64,000 nt of DNA from Kofleriaceae bacterium (GCA_018057825.1 JAGPCY010000004.1:124001-188000); one strand, 5' to 3'; positions 19,038 through 27,273 are shown, counted from the first letter of the stretch. Translations and numbers: made by a program. The notes: a model not told the origin generated them from the letters alone.

Positions 19038-19045
19038 GCTATAGC
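19038..19045. promoter_or_regulatory. Palindromic bidirectional -10 (GCTATAGC)
   Basis: GCTATAGC reads the same on both strands, so a TATAGC hexamer faces each way. It ends 8 nt before the ATG at 19029 (minus) and 10 nt before the GTG at 19056 (plus). Only 26 bp separate the two start codons, so one box could serve both genes. Confidence 0.5.
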
Positions 19046-19055
19046 ACGGGGGCCC

Positions 19056-19685
19056 GTGCTCACGTATTTCCTCATCGGGGCCGCGATCGGCGCGCTGACC
19101 GGCGTGCCGATCGGTCCGGTGAACGTGGCGGTGATCGACGCGGCCTATCGCCACACCCTGCGGCGCGGCATCGCGGTCGGGCTGGGCGGCGCGATCGGCG
19201 ACCTGCTGTTCTCGGGCGCGGCGATGTTGTGGATCGGGCCGCACCTCATCGGCAAGCCCGGGGTCAAGCCGGTGCTGTTCGCGATCTCGGGGGTGGTGCT
19301 GGTGATCTACGGCATCCTGACCACGCGCAGCCAGCCGCCCGCGGCGCCGGCCGCCGGGCACCACGCCATCCCGCCGTACCACGAGATCTGGAACGGCCTG
19401 ACGGTGGGGCTCGGCCTCATCGTCCTGAACCCGGCGGCGATCGTCACCTGGGTCGTCGTGGTCGGCTCGCACCTGAACGATCTGTCGACCGGCGAGGCCA
19501 TCGCCGCCGCCCTCGGGGTGTTCGTCGGCAGCTTCGCGTGGTTCTCGTTCGTCGCCTTCATCGCCGACAAGGGCAAGCGGCTGATGGGCGAGCGCGCGAT
19601 CTGGATCATGCGCGGCGTCGGCGTCGCGCTGATCGGCTACGGCCTGTACTCGCTGGGGCGCGCGATCGCCTACTTCGTCGGCTGA
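19056..19685 (+). CDS. LysE-family translocator
   Basis: 209 residues, GTG start, about six membrane helices. The N-terminus FLIGAAIGALTGVPIGPVNV carries the G-x-x-x-G-P-x-N pattern of the LysE/RhtB exporters. Helices near residues 40-60, 70-90, 110-135, 150-170 and 185-205 follow. The family exports amino acids such as lysine, arginine or homoserine lactones; the substrate cannot be read here. A shared palindromic -10 box suggests co-regulation with the MBL hydrolase. It ends 22 bp before the convergent copper gene pair. Confidence 0.85.
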   Translation: MLTYFLIGAAIGALTGVPIGPVNVAVIDAAYRHTLRRGIAVGLGGAIGDLLFSGAAMLWIGPHLIGKPGVKPVLFAISGVVLVIYGILTTRSQPPAAPAAGHHAIPPYHEIWNGLTVGLGLIVLNPAAIVTWVVVVGSHLNDLSTGEAIAAALGVFVGSFAWFSFVAFIADKGKRLMGERAIWIMRGVGVALIGYGLYSLGRAIAYFVG

Positions 19686-19707
19686 CGGCGCGGCTGACGG
19701 CGCGGCC

Positions 19708-20280
19708 CTACCAGCCGAGCAGGCCGCCGGGATCGAGGCGCCGGCGCAGGCGGGCCGACACCGCGCAGCCGAACACCGGCTTGCTGGCCAGGGGCCGGTC
19801 GTCCTCGACCGCGGCCAGGATCGCGACGTCGCGGGGCCGGTTCGCGGCGGGGGTGTCGAAGTAGCCGCCGGTCCAGGCCAGGCGCCCGTCGATGAGCACC
19901 GTCACGACGGGCGCGGCGTCGAGGCGCGCGACCTCGCCCGGCCAGCTCGGCGCGACCGCGTGGACCGCGAACCCGGCGGCGCGCAGCGGCGCGGGATCGA
20001 TCCCGCCCGCGACGATCACGGTCTCGGCCCAGCCCGGCCGCGGGCCGCGCCGGGCCAGGTGCGAGACCAGCAGGCGGGTGCACGAGCAACGGGCGGGGAT
20101 CACGTGGATGGCCTGACGGGCGCCGGGCTGGGCCACCGCCGAGGTCGCGGCGACCAACGCCGCGCGGTCCCGCGGACCGGGCAGGGCGCCGGTGTGGCCG
20201 ACCGCGAGCTGGGCCGCGATCGCGATCACCACCACGGCCCACACCGCGAGCGCGGCCGAGATCCAGCGCCCGCGGGTCAT
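19708..20280 (-). CDS. Membrane-anchored Cys-containing protein coupled to the SCO1-PCuAC gene
   Basis: 190 residues. One N-terminal membrane helix (ISAALAVWAVVVIAIAAQLAV) is followed by a periplasmic domain with VIPARCSCTRLLVSHLARRG, a CxC pair at the start of a helix as in a thioredoxin-like fold. VTVLIDGRLAWTGGYF fits the later strand and turn. Its ATG overlaps the TGA of the SCO1-PCuAC gene (ATGA), so translation is coupled. A redox or metal-transfer partner in copper delivery to a terminal oxidase is a reasonable inference. I do not recognise a named family. Confidence 0.75.
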   Translation of the reverse strand: MTRGRWISAALAVWAVVVIAIAAQLAVGHTGALPGPRDRAALVAATSAVAQPGARQAIHVIPARCSCTRLLVSHLARRGPRPGWAETVIVAGGIDPAPLRAAGFAVHAVAPSWPGEVARLDAAPVVTVLIDGRLAWTGGYFDTPAANRPRDVAILAAVEDDRPLASKPVFGCAVSARLRRRLDPGGLLGW

Positions 20281-21215
20281 CCATCCCCACGCCCGGCGGT
20301 GATGAGCGGCACGACCGCGATCGCGCCGATGTCGGTGGTCACCACCACGGCCGGCGCGGCAGCGGCGCCGTCCACCAGCATCAGGTGTTGGCCACCGGGC
20401 GCCAGCACGGCGGTCCCGCCTGGCGCGATCGTGAGGGTCTCGAGCTGGCGCATCCGCGCGACGCCGTCGACGACCTCGCTGGCGTGGACCTCGACCCGGC
20501 CCCGGCCGGCCAGGCCGAGGGGCGCGACCCCGGTCACGGCGATCGCCCGGTCGCCGCGGTTCTTGAACCGCCCGTAGCCGACCCCGACGGGGCCGGGCTG
20601 CCGCGGGGTCCACAGCTCGATCTCGAGGGCCGGGCGCCAGGTGTCGCGCAGCGCGGACACCCCGGCCACGACCTCGGCGCCGTCGCGCGGGGCCGGCAGC
20701 GCGCCCGCGAGGTTGCCCTGGGGATCGACCACGAAGACCGCGGCGCTGTGATCGAAGGTGCCGTCGCGGTTGTCGACGTAGGTGGCGCCGAGCGCCGCGA
20801 CCGCGCGGTCGAGCTGGGCCGGCGTGCCGGTCAAGCCGCGGATCGCCGGGTGGAAGGCCGCGACATACGCGGCGAGGTGGGCGCGGTCGCGCGCGGGGTC
20901 GACCGCCAGGAACGCCGCGGCCAGGGTCGGCTCGCGGCTGACCGCGTCGGCCAGGCGGGCCAAGGCGGTCGGGCACACGTCGGGGCAGCTCGTGTACCCG
21001 ACGGCGACCACGGTCCAGTGGCCGGCCAGGATCTCGGCGCCGACCGCGTGACCGGCGCCGTCGTCGAGCTCGAGGTCGGCCAAGGACGTCGGGGTCGGGG
21101 CCACCCAGGGGATCGGCCGCTGGTCCGGCCACGGCAGGCCGCGCTGCGCAAAGGCGATCACCACGAGCGTCGCGAGCCCCAGGAGCGCGGCGATCAGCCG
21201 TTGGCGGGGCGACAT
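20277..21215 (-). CDS. SCO1/SenC copper chaperone fused to a PCuAC domain
   Basis: 312 residues. An N-terminal membrane helix (8-23) anchors a periplasmic SCO1 domain with the copper ligands Cys77 and Cys81 (TSCPDVCP) and His156 (FDHSAAVFVVD). From ~205 a PCu(A)C domain follows; His244, Met255, His277 and Met279 fit the family motif HX10MX21HXM exactly. SCO1 and PCuAC normally act as separate proteins that pass copper to the CuA site of cytochrome c oxidase; here both are one chain. The next gene overlaps by ATGA and encodes a CxC membrane-anchored protein. No oxidase subunits are in the window. Confidence 0.92.
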   Translation of the reverse strand: MSPRQRLIAALLGLATLVVIAFAQRGLPWPDQRPIPWVAPTPTSLADLELDDGAGHAVGAEILAGHWTVVAVGYTSCPDVCPTALARLADAVSREPTLAAAFLAVDPARDRAHLAAYVAAFHPAIRGLTGTPAQLDRAVAALGATYVDNRDGTFDHSAAVFVVDPQGNLAGALPAPRDGAEVVAGVSALRDTWRPALEIELWTPRQPGPVGVGYGRFKNRGDRAIAVTGVAPLGLAGRGRVEVHASEVVDGVARMRQLETLTIAPGGTAVLAPGGQHLMLVDGAAAAPAVVVTTDIGAIAVVPLITAGRGDG

Positions 21216-21317
21216 GAGAGGGATATCGACCGGCGGCGCCGGTTGGATAGGGGGGCGGCGGGGTACCGGCGCGGGGCCGCCCCTCACCAGCGTCGGCCGG
21301 TGGCCGATTCGATCGGC

Positions 21318-22184
21318 ATGCACGACCTGACCGCGACGATCGAGGCGATCCTGCTTCAGCGGATCGCCAACGATTCGTTGCGGCTCCCGGCCCAGCCGGC
21401 GATCGCGATCAAGGTCCGCGACGCCCTCGATCGCGGCGACGTCCAGTTCGGTCGCCTGGCCCGCATGATCGCCGAGGATCCCCTTTTGGCGGCCGAGATC
21501 GTGCACGCGGCGTCGGCCGCCGCCTTCGGCGCGTCCCACGTCACGTCGCTGGTCGCCGCCATGAACCGCCTGGGCGCGGTCCGCCTCATGCGGGTCGTGG
21601 TCGAGGCCCTGGCGCGGCAGCTCTTCACCTCCAAGGACCCCAAGATCGCCGCCGAGTTCGCCCGCATCCTCGAGCACTCGGTCGCGGTGGCCAAGGTGTC
21701 CGACGGGCTCGGCCGCGCCGTCGATCCGGCCATCGTCGAGGACGCCTTCCTGGTCGGGTTGCTCCACGACCTCGGCAAGGTCGTGGTGGCCAACACCCTC
21801 CTGGCGGCCGAGCACAGCCTGCCCAACCTCGATCGCGGTCGCTGGCGCAATGACTGGCTCGCCTGCACCCACCGGCTGCAGCGCAAGGTCGGCGCGGTCC
21901 TCGCCGAGCGATGGCGGCTGTCGCCGTCGTTGTCCAGCTACCTCACCCTCGAGGACGACTTCGACGCTGCCGCGCCGCGCTCGGCGGTGAACGTGGTCCG
22001 CCTGGCCAACGCCGCGGTCAAGCTCCAGGGGCTGACCGCCGGGCCCGCCGATCGCGACGAGCTGGTCGCGATCGTCGAGATGGGCAAGCTGGTGTGCGAG
22101 CTCGACGGCGACCTGGTGACGGAGGTCGTGACCGAGGCGCTGCCGGCGGCCCCGGCGGCCCCGGCGGTCGCAGCGGCGCGGTGA
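21318..22184 (+). CDS. HDOD domain signalling protein
   Basis: 288 residues. It begins with RLPAQPAIAIKVRDAL and IAEDPLLAAEIVHAASAAAFG, typical of the HDOD domain, and continues with LVGLLHDLGKVVVANTL, a partial HD signature (HDLGK). HDOD proteins are catalytically degenerate relatives of HD-GYP phosphodiesterases and act as signalling scaffolds. An in-frame GTG 18 nt upstream (21300) is an alternative start. It stands 64 bp before the CheY gene, and all four genes to 26072 run the same way. The C-terminus is an Ala/Pro tail of no clear role. Confidence 0.88.
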   Translation: MHDLTATIEAILLQRIANDSLRLPAQPAIAIKVRDALDRGDVQFGRLARMIAEDPLLAAEIVHAASAAAFGASHVTSLVAAMNRLGAVRLMRVVVEALARQLFTSKDPKIAAEFARILEHSVAVAKVSDGLGRAVDPAIVEDAFLVGLLHDLGKVVVANTLLAAEHSLPNLDRGRWRNDWLACTHRLQRKVGAVLAERWRLSPSLSSYLTLEDDFDAAAPRSAVNVVRLANAAVKLQGLTAGPADRDELVAIVEMGKLVCELDGDLVTEVVTEALPAAPAAPAVAAAR

Positions 22185-22248
22185 TCCCCCCTCGACAGCC
22201 GCGCCGGGCGGCCGAACCACCCATCACGGATTTCGGAGGCACGCCCCC

Positions 22249-22617
22249 ATGGCCAAGAAGATTCTGATCGTCGATGACTCTGCCACCGTGCGACACCAGC
22301 TCGGCGGCGTCCTACGCGAGGCGGCCTACGAGGTGCTCGAGGCGGGCGGCGGCCACGAGGCCCTCGACCACGCCCGCGGCAACGCCCTCGACCTCATCAT
22401 CACCGACGTCAACATGCCGGGCATGACCGGGCTCGAGCTGGTCCGTCATCTGCGCCAGCTCGCGACCCATCAGCGCACGCCGGTGTTCATGTTGACCACC
22501 GAGTCGAGCGTCGAGATGGTCAAGCAGGGCAAGGAGGCCGGGGTGACGGCGTGGATCGTGAAGCCCTTCAAGCCCGACATCCTCCTCAAGGGCGTCGCCA
22601 AGATCGCGGGGGTGTGA
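22249..22617 (+). CDS. CheY-like single-domain response regulator
   Basis: 122 residues, a lone receiver. The acidic pair is DD (9-10 in LIVDDS), the phospho-acceptor Asp53 lies in LIITDVNMPGM, and the conserved Lys is in WIVKPF. No output domain is present. GGAGG lies 9 nt before the ATG, a clear Shine-Dalgarno unlike most genes nearby. It is followed directly by the receiver-CheX gene and a histidine kinase with an HPt domain, the likely phosphate source. It may drive a motor or act as a phosphate shuttle. Confidence 0.93.
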   Translation: MAKKILIVDDSATVRHQLGGVLREAAYEVLEAGGGHEALDHARGNALDLIITDVNMPGMTGLELVRHLRQLATHQRTPVFMLTTESSVEMVKQGKEAGVTAWIVKPFKPDILLKGVAKIAGV

Positions 22618-22651
22618 CGTGCTCGCCGCGCGCGATACCCGAGGTGAAGCC

Positions 22652-24052
22652 ATGGCGGACGTGTCCTCGCAGCGCACCGTGCTCATCGCCGACCACGATC
22701 CGTCCCTGCGCTCCCGCCTGGCCGCGGTGGTCCGCGGCCTGGGCCTGGCGGTCGAGGAGGTCAGCCCCGGGCAGGACCTGTGCGCCGCCCTGACGGCCAG
22801 CAAGTTCGACCTCGCGCTCCTCGACGTCAACGAGGCCATCGATGGCGGCCGCGGCCTGGCCGCGCTGCGCGGGGCCGGCGACCAGCGGCAGGTCCTCATG
22901 ATCCTGGCCGAGCTCAAGGCCGCGGCCCTGGCGCCGATGATGCGGCTGGGGGTCGGCGGCTACGTGCTCCGGACCCAGAGCGACCCCGACGTCGCCAACC
23001 AGCTCCGCAAGATCCTGCGGCTGCCGGTCGAGCCCCCGGCGCCCGCGCCCCGGCCGCGTTCGGTCTCCGACCCGGCAGGGCCGCCCCTGGTCCCGGCCCG
23101 GCAGGCCGAGGCCCCCAAGCCGGCGGTCGCCGACGTGGTCCAGCCCGGGCGGGCGGTCCTGGTCGGCTTCGACGAGCCGTCGTGCCAGGTCATGATAGCG
23201 CGCCTGCGCCAGGCTCGGGTCGACGGGATCCGCGCCACCAGCCCCGACGCGCCCTTCGAGCTGGTCCACAAGGACGATCGCGTGATCGCGGTCATCGCCA
23301 GCCTGACGGCGATGGCGCCCGGCGTGATCGAACAGTTGAAGAACCTGGTCTACAGCCGGCCCAGCCTGACCGTGGTCGTGTGCGGCGGCTCGCGCCACCA
23401 CGCCGACCTCACCGAGTTCACGCGGCTGCAGACCCGCCGGGTCTTGAACGAGCCGGTGACCCCGGCCGAGCTGGCGATGCAGACCGTCGATGCCCTGAGC
23501 GAGAACCACCTCGACGTCGAGACCGTGCAGTTCCTCGAGCGCAGCGTGGCCGCGCTCCTCGACGACAGCCCGCTCGGGATCCAGCCGGCGGCGCCGCACT
23601 TCCGCGTGACCTCGCGGCTCCTGGCGCCGATCGCCGCGATCATCGAGATCGCCGGACCCGAGCTGTTCGGGCGCATGATCATCAGCGGCGATCCGCTGGT
23701 CTTGACGCGGATCGCCCGCCACTGGCTCGGCCAGGTGCCGCGGACCCGGGACGCGGTGTGGGACGCCGCTGGCGAACTCACCAACCGAGTGGCCGGCCAG
23801 CTCCGCGCCTTCTACCGCGCGCGCGGCTACGTCACCCACCAGTCGCCGCCGCTGGTGATCGAGGGCACCGACACCGAGGTGCGCCAGCTCGCCCGCCTGC
23901 CCAGCATCGTCTTCACCTTCGAGGTCGCCCGGCCGGCTGGCCAGATCTTCCTCGAGTGGCACCTGGCCGCGGCGCCGCGCCCGGCCCCGGCCTCGGCGAC
24001 GCCCGACGACGGCGCCGAGATCGCCGACTCCGGTGAGTTGACCTTCCTGTGA
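22652..24052 (+). CDS. Receiver-like protein with C-terminal CheX/CheC-type domain
   Basis: 466 residues. Residues ~8-120 form a receiver (VLIADHDPS, LALLDVNEA with the acceptor Asp), but the usual Lys-Pro pair near the end is replaced (YVLRTQSDP), so phosphorylation may be altered. A Pro-rich linker (~125-160) leads to a second receiver-like segment (AVLVGFDEPSCQVM...). The C-terminal ~150 residues include AIIEIAGPELFGRM and AAGELTNRVAGQLRAF, fitting the CheX/CheC phosphatase fold. GAGGTGAAG precedes the ATG. A GTG at 22619 overlapping the CheY stop is an alternative start. It may dephosphorylate the neighbouring CheY. Confidence 0.78.
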   Translation: MADVSSQRTVLIADHDPSLRSRLAAVVRGLGLAVEEVSPGQDLCAALTASKFDLALLDVNEAIDGGRGLAALRGAGDQRQVLMILAELKAAALAPMMRLGVGGYVLRTQSDPDVANQLRKILRLPVEPPAPAPRPRSVSDPAGPPLVPARQAEAPKPAVADVVQPGRAVLVGFDEPSCQVMIARLRQARVDGIRATSPDAPFELVHKDDRVIAVIASLTAMAPGVIEQLKNLVYSRPSLTVVVCGGSRHHADLTEFTRLQTRRVLNEPVTPAELAMQTVDALSENHLDVETVQFLERSVAALLDDSPLGIQPAAPHFRVTSRLLAPIAAIIEIAGPELFGRMIISGDPLVLTRIARHWLGQVPRTRDAVWDAAGELTNRVAGQLRAFYRARGYVTHQSPPLVIEGTDTEVRQLARLPSIVFTFEVARPAGQIFLEWHLAAAPRPAPASATPDDGAEIADSGELTFL

Positions 24053-24092
24053 CCGTCGCTGGTTCCCGCAGTGGTTTCGCCTGGAGTCATCG

Positions 24093-26072
24093 ATGAGCGC
24101 CGTCCTCCGCACCTTGATCCTGCCGTCGACCGTGACCGACTTCGAGCGCGCCTACCTGCGCAAGGTCAACCGGGTCGGGCTGGGGTTCTTCCTCGCCCAC
24201 CTGCCGGTCCTGCCGCTGGTCGCGTGGTGGAACGACACCGGCCCGCTCCTGGCCCTGGTCTTGACCGTCCTGGTGGCGATCGGACCGGCGCTGGCGTTCG
24301 TGGCGGCGCCCAACCCGCGCACGGTCGGTGTGGTGTACGGCGTCGCGGCCATGGCGATGGGTGGGGTCCTGGTGCACCACGGCCACGGCGAGCACCAGAT
24401 CGAGATGCACTTCTACTTCTTCGTCGTGCTCGCGATGATGGCGGTCTACGCCAACCCCCTGGCGATCGTCGCCGCGGCGGCGACGGTGGCGATCCACCAC
24501 GTCGTCTTGTTCGCCTGGTTGCCCGGCAGCGTGTTCAACCACGACGCGACCTACTGGACCGTGGTCCTGCACGCCCTGTTCGTGGTGATCGAGTCGGTCG
24601 CCACGGTGTTCATCGCGCGCAGCTTCTTCGACAACGTCGTCGGCCTCGAGAAGATCGTCGCGCAGCGGACCGCCGATCTCGACGCCCGCAACCGCGAGCT
24701 ACGCCTGGTGCTCGACCACGTCGATCAGGCGATGTTGACGATCGATCGCGACGGCGCGATGTCGCCCGAGTGCTCGGCGACCACCGAGGTCTGGTTCGGA
24801 CCGCGCCGCGTCCCGACCTTCGCCGACTACCTGCGGCCCCATGCCCCGGGCGCCGCCGATCAGTTCGCGGTGGCGTGGGAGCAGGCGACCCAGGAGATCC
24901 TGCCGATCGAGCTGGCGATCGATCAGCTCCCCCACGACCTGGCGATCGGCGACCGCGCGTACCAGCTCGCGTACACGCCGATCGAGCACGACGCCCACAT
25001 CAGCGGCGCCCTGGTCGTGATCACCGACGTGACCGCCGAGGTCGCCGCCGCCCAGCTCGAGGCCGAGCGCCGCGAGTTCGCCACGGCGGTCCAGCACCTG
25101 GCCGCCGATCGCACCGGGTTCCTGGAGTTCCTCGCCGAGGCCCACGCCCAGGTGACCGCAGTCACCGGGCGGCAGCGGCCCAACCCGGTGGCCTTCAAGC
25201 GCATGGTCCACACCCTCAAGGGCAACGCCGCGATCTACGAGTTCACGTCGATCGCCCAGGCCTGCGAGCGGATCGAGGACGAGCTCGCGTCGCCCGGGGC
25301 CGCGTCCGACACCACCCTGGCCGCGCTGGCCGCGCGCTGGGGCCGGCTCGAAAGCGCGCTCCACAGCCTCCTCGATCGTGGCAACCGCCACCGGATGGAG
25401 GTCGACGAGGCCGATTACCGCGCGGCCCTGGACGCCATCGCTCGCGGCGAGTCCCATGCCGACCTGGCCGCGCAGCTCACGCGCTGGCGGATGGAGCCGA
25501 TCGGCCGCCGCCTGGCCAAGGTCCGGGAGCAGGCGCGCCGGATCGCGACCCGCCTGGGCAAGACCGACCTACGGGTCGAGGTCGAGGGCGAGGACGTCCA
25601 GATCGATCCTGAGCGCTGGGCGCCGCTGTGGGGCTCCTTCGTCCACCTGATCAGAAACGCGATCGATCACGGCATCGAGGCCTCGGACGAGCGCATCGCC
25701 CGCGGCAAGGCGCCGGCAGGTCGCCTGGTCATCCGCGCCACCGAGGACGACCACGAGACCCGCCTCGAGCTGCGCGACGACGGCCGCGGCATCGACTGGC
25801 AGGCCGTCGCGGCCCGCGGTCGCGACCTGGGCGTCTCGGCCAAGAGCCGCGAGAGCCTGGTGGAGGCCCTGTTCGCCGACGGCCTGTCGACCCGCATCGA
25901 GGTCAGCGAGTTCTCCGGCCGTGGCGTCGGCCTGGGCGCCGTGCGCGCCGCCGCCGTCGCCGCCGGCGGCACCATGACCATCGACAGCGAGCCCGGCCAG
26001 GGCACCACCATCCGGTTCTCGATCCCCCGCGCCCCGCTCGCCCCGGCAGCCGCCCCCGGCCGCGCGGCCTGA
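24093..26072 (+). CDS. Membrane CheA-like histidine kinase with PAS and HPt domains
   Basis: 659 residues. Five to six membrane helices (~28-175) include HHGHGEHQIEMHFYFFVVL, a His-rich sensor-like segment seen in other kinases and MCPs. A coiled-coil linker and PAS-like domain (~185-318) follow. An HPt-type helix bundle has phospho-acceptor His373 in VHTLKGNA. The ATP-binding domain has HLIRNAIDHGIE as N-box, DDGRGID and GRGVGLGAV. There is no CheW-like domain and no receiver. The HPt His linked to a CheA-type ATPase suggests trans-phosphorylation to the CheY two genes upstream. GGAG lies 7 nt before the ATG. A hexamer array starts right after the stop. Confidence 0.88.
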   Translation: MSAVLRTLILPSTVTDFERAYLRKVNRVGLGFFLAHLPVLPLVAWWNDTGPLLALVLTVLVAIGPALAFVAAPNPRTVGVVYGVAAMAMGGVLVHHGHGEHQIEMHFYFFVVLAMMAVYANPLAIVAAAATVAIHHVVLFAWLPGSVFNHDATYWTVVLHALFVVIESVATVFIARSFFDNVVGLEKIVAQRTADLDARNRELRLVLDHVDQAMLTIDRDGAMSPECSATTEVWFGPRRVPTFADYLRPHAPGAADQFAVAWEQATQEILPIELAIDQLPHDLAIGDRAYQLAYTPIEHDAHISGALVVITDVTAEVAAAQLEAERREFATAVQHLAADRTGFLEFLAEAHAQVTAVTGRQRPNPVAFKRMVHTLKGNAAIYEFTSIAQACERIEDELASPGAASDTTLAALAARWGRLESALHSLLDRGNRHRMEVDEADYRAALDAIARGESHADLAAQLTRWRMEPIGRRLAKVREQARRIATRLGKTDLRVEVEGEDVQIDPERWAPLWGSFVHLIRNAIDHGIEASDERIARGKAPAGRLVIRATEDDHETRLELRDDGRGIDWQAVAARGRDLGVSAKSRESLVEALFADGLSTRIEVSEFSGRGVGLGAVRAAAVAAGGTMTIDSEPGQGTTIRFSIPRAPLAPAAAPGRAA

Positions 26073-26073
26073 G

Positions 26074-26245
26074 CGCGAGAGCCCGAACCCGAGCCCGAAC
26101 CCGAACCCGAACCCGAACCCGAGTCCGAACCCGAGTCCGAGTCCGAGTCCGAGTCCGAACCCGAGACCGAGTCCGAGTCCGAGTCCGAGTCCGAGTCCGA
26201 GTCCGAGTCCGAGTCCGAGTCCGAGTACGAGCCCGAACGCGATCC
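26074..26245 (+). repeat. Hexanucleotide array directly 3' of the histidine kinase gene
   Basis: Plus-strand units are GAACCC and GAGCCC on the left, changing to long runs of GAGTCC on the right, with one GAGACC. It starts within 2 nt of the stop codon and reads in the same sense as the kinase. The variant used differs from the arrays rich in GAGACC, so each array seems to expand its own local version. Confidence 0.88.
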
Positions 26246-26279
26246 CAGTACGTCTGAGTTCACCCGACCCTACGCTGAA

Positions 26280-26565
26280 CCTCCGGCGCCCCGGAGGGGC
26301 GCCGGCCGACCGGAGGGAGGCGTCTCGGAGGGGAGGCTCGCCGGGGGCGTGACCCCGGCGAGGGGAGGTTTGGTGACAAACCTCCCCAAAGAGCACAGGG
26401 AGGCGTCTCGGAGGGGAGGCTCGCCGGGGGCGTGACCCCGGCGAGGGGAGGTTTGGTGACAAACCTCCCCAAAGAGCACAGGGAGGCGTCTCGGGCGGGG
26501 GACCCGCCGGGGACCTGGCCCCGGCGGGGGAGGGTTTGGTGACAAACCCTCCCAAAAAGAACGCT
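26280..26565 (-). repeat. 83-bp tandem hairpin repeats 3' of the 26564-27202 gene
   Basis: Units start with CGTCTCGG at 26321, 26404 and 26487, a period of 83 bp. Copies 1 and 2 are identical, and copy 3, next to the gene, has diverged. Each unit folds into two hairpins: GCCGGGG/CCCCGGC, and GGGAGGTTTG/CAAACCTCCC around GTGA. On the minus strand it starts about 13 nt after the TAG at 26564 and matches the solo element at 947-1000 in order and orientation. With the array at 26074-26245 it accounts for the 491-bp gap between these convergent genes. Confidence 0.85.
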
Positions 26566-27202
26566 AATTCGCTTCGAGGGCCGCGAGCAGCTCGCCCACC
26601 GACGCCTCGACCCGACCCGCGAGGGCCTTGGTCACCGGCAGGTCGTCCTCGGCGAGCAAGGCCGAGAGCCGGCGCGCGGCGCCCAAGAGCTGGCTGCGCA
26701 CGCGCTCCTTGCGCTCGTCGTCGCCCTCGGGGAAGGCGACCTCTTTGTACTTCTTCGCGAGCATCGGCGCCTCGGCGCCTTCCTCGAAGGCGAAGCGCCG
26801 CATGTCGGCCAGGGTGGCCTCGTCGGCGGCGCCGCGATCGGTGGCCTTCTGCACGAACTCGACCGCGGCCATCGACGGGATCGGCTCCTCGGGCAAGGCC
26901 CGGGCGCGCTCGAGGACGTTGGGCGCGCTCGACTCGAGGAAGCGGAAGCTGCCGAGGAGCTTGGCCACCGTCGAGGACCGCAGGTGCAGCTCCTTGCGAC
27001 AGTACGAGTCGAAGTCGGTGAAGCCCCAGCGCCGCCACGACTCGTGCTTCTGGACCCGGGCCAGGGCGTCGGCCAGCTCGAGCCAGGTCCGCTTGAAGGC
27101 GCGGGCCTTGGCCAGGGTGTCGGCGCGCTCGGCGTCACCCGACACCGCCAGCAGGCGGTCTTCCATCTGGCGATCGGTCTTGGTGATGATCTTCGAACCC
27201 AC
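26564..27202 (-). CDS. Unknown protein, helical, DNA-binding-like N-terminal half
   Basis: About 212 residues, no signal peptide or membrane helix, charged and helical. The segment WLELADALARVQKHESWRRWGF, then FDSYCRKELHLRSSTVAKLL and FRFLE, looks like a helix-turn-helix style core, but I cannot name the family. The C-terminal half is Glu/Arg-rich and probably a helical bundle. I chose the GTG at 27202 because TAGCGT lies 7 nt upstream; a GTG at 27211 adds three residues. It is divergent from a lipoprotein gene with a strong palindrome between, and its 3' end touches the 83-bp repeats. Confidence 0.75.
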   Translation of the reverse strand: MGSKIITKTDRQMEDRLLAVSGDAERADTLAKARAFKRTWLELADALARVQKHESWRRWGFTDFDSYCRKELHLRSSTVAKLLGSFRFLESSAPNVLERARALPEEPIPSMAAVEFVQKATDRGAADEATLADMRRFAFEEGAEAPMLAKKYKEVAFPEGDDERKERVRSQLLGAARRLSALLAEDDLPVTKALAGRVEASVGELLAALEAN

Positions 27203-27209
27203 GGCGCGC

Positions 27210-27215
27210 ACGCTA
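27210..27215 (-). promoter_or_regulatory. Putative leaderless -10 box for the unknown gene
   Basis: Minus strand TAGCGT, ending 7 nt before the GTG at 27202. Confidence 0.35.
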
Positions 27216-27273
27216 TGCGATCGGTCTGATCGTGGCCAGGGCGCGGCCGCCGGTTTTCCCCGACGGACGCCGA

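Noticed and set aside
26280-26565. 83-bp units considered as a CRISPR array or IS ends
   Set aside because: Units are contiguous without unique spacers, have internal hairpins, and no transposase or cas gene is nearby.
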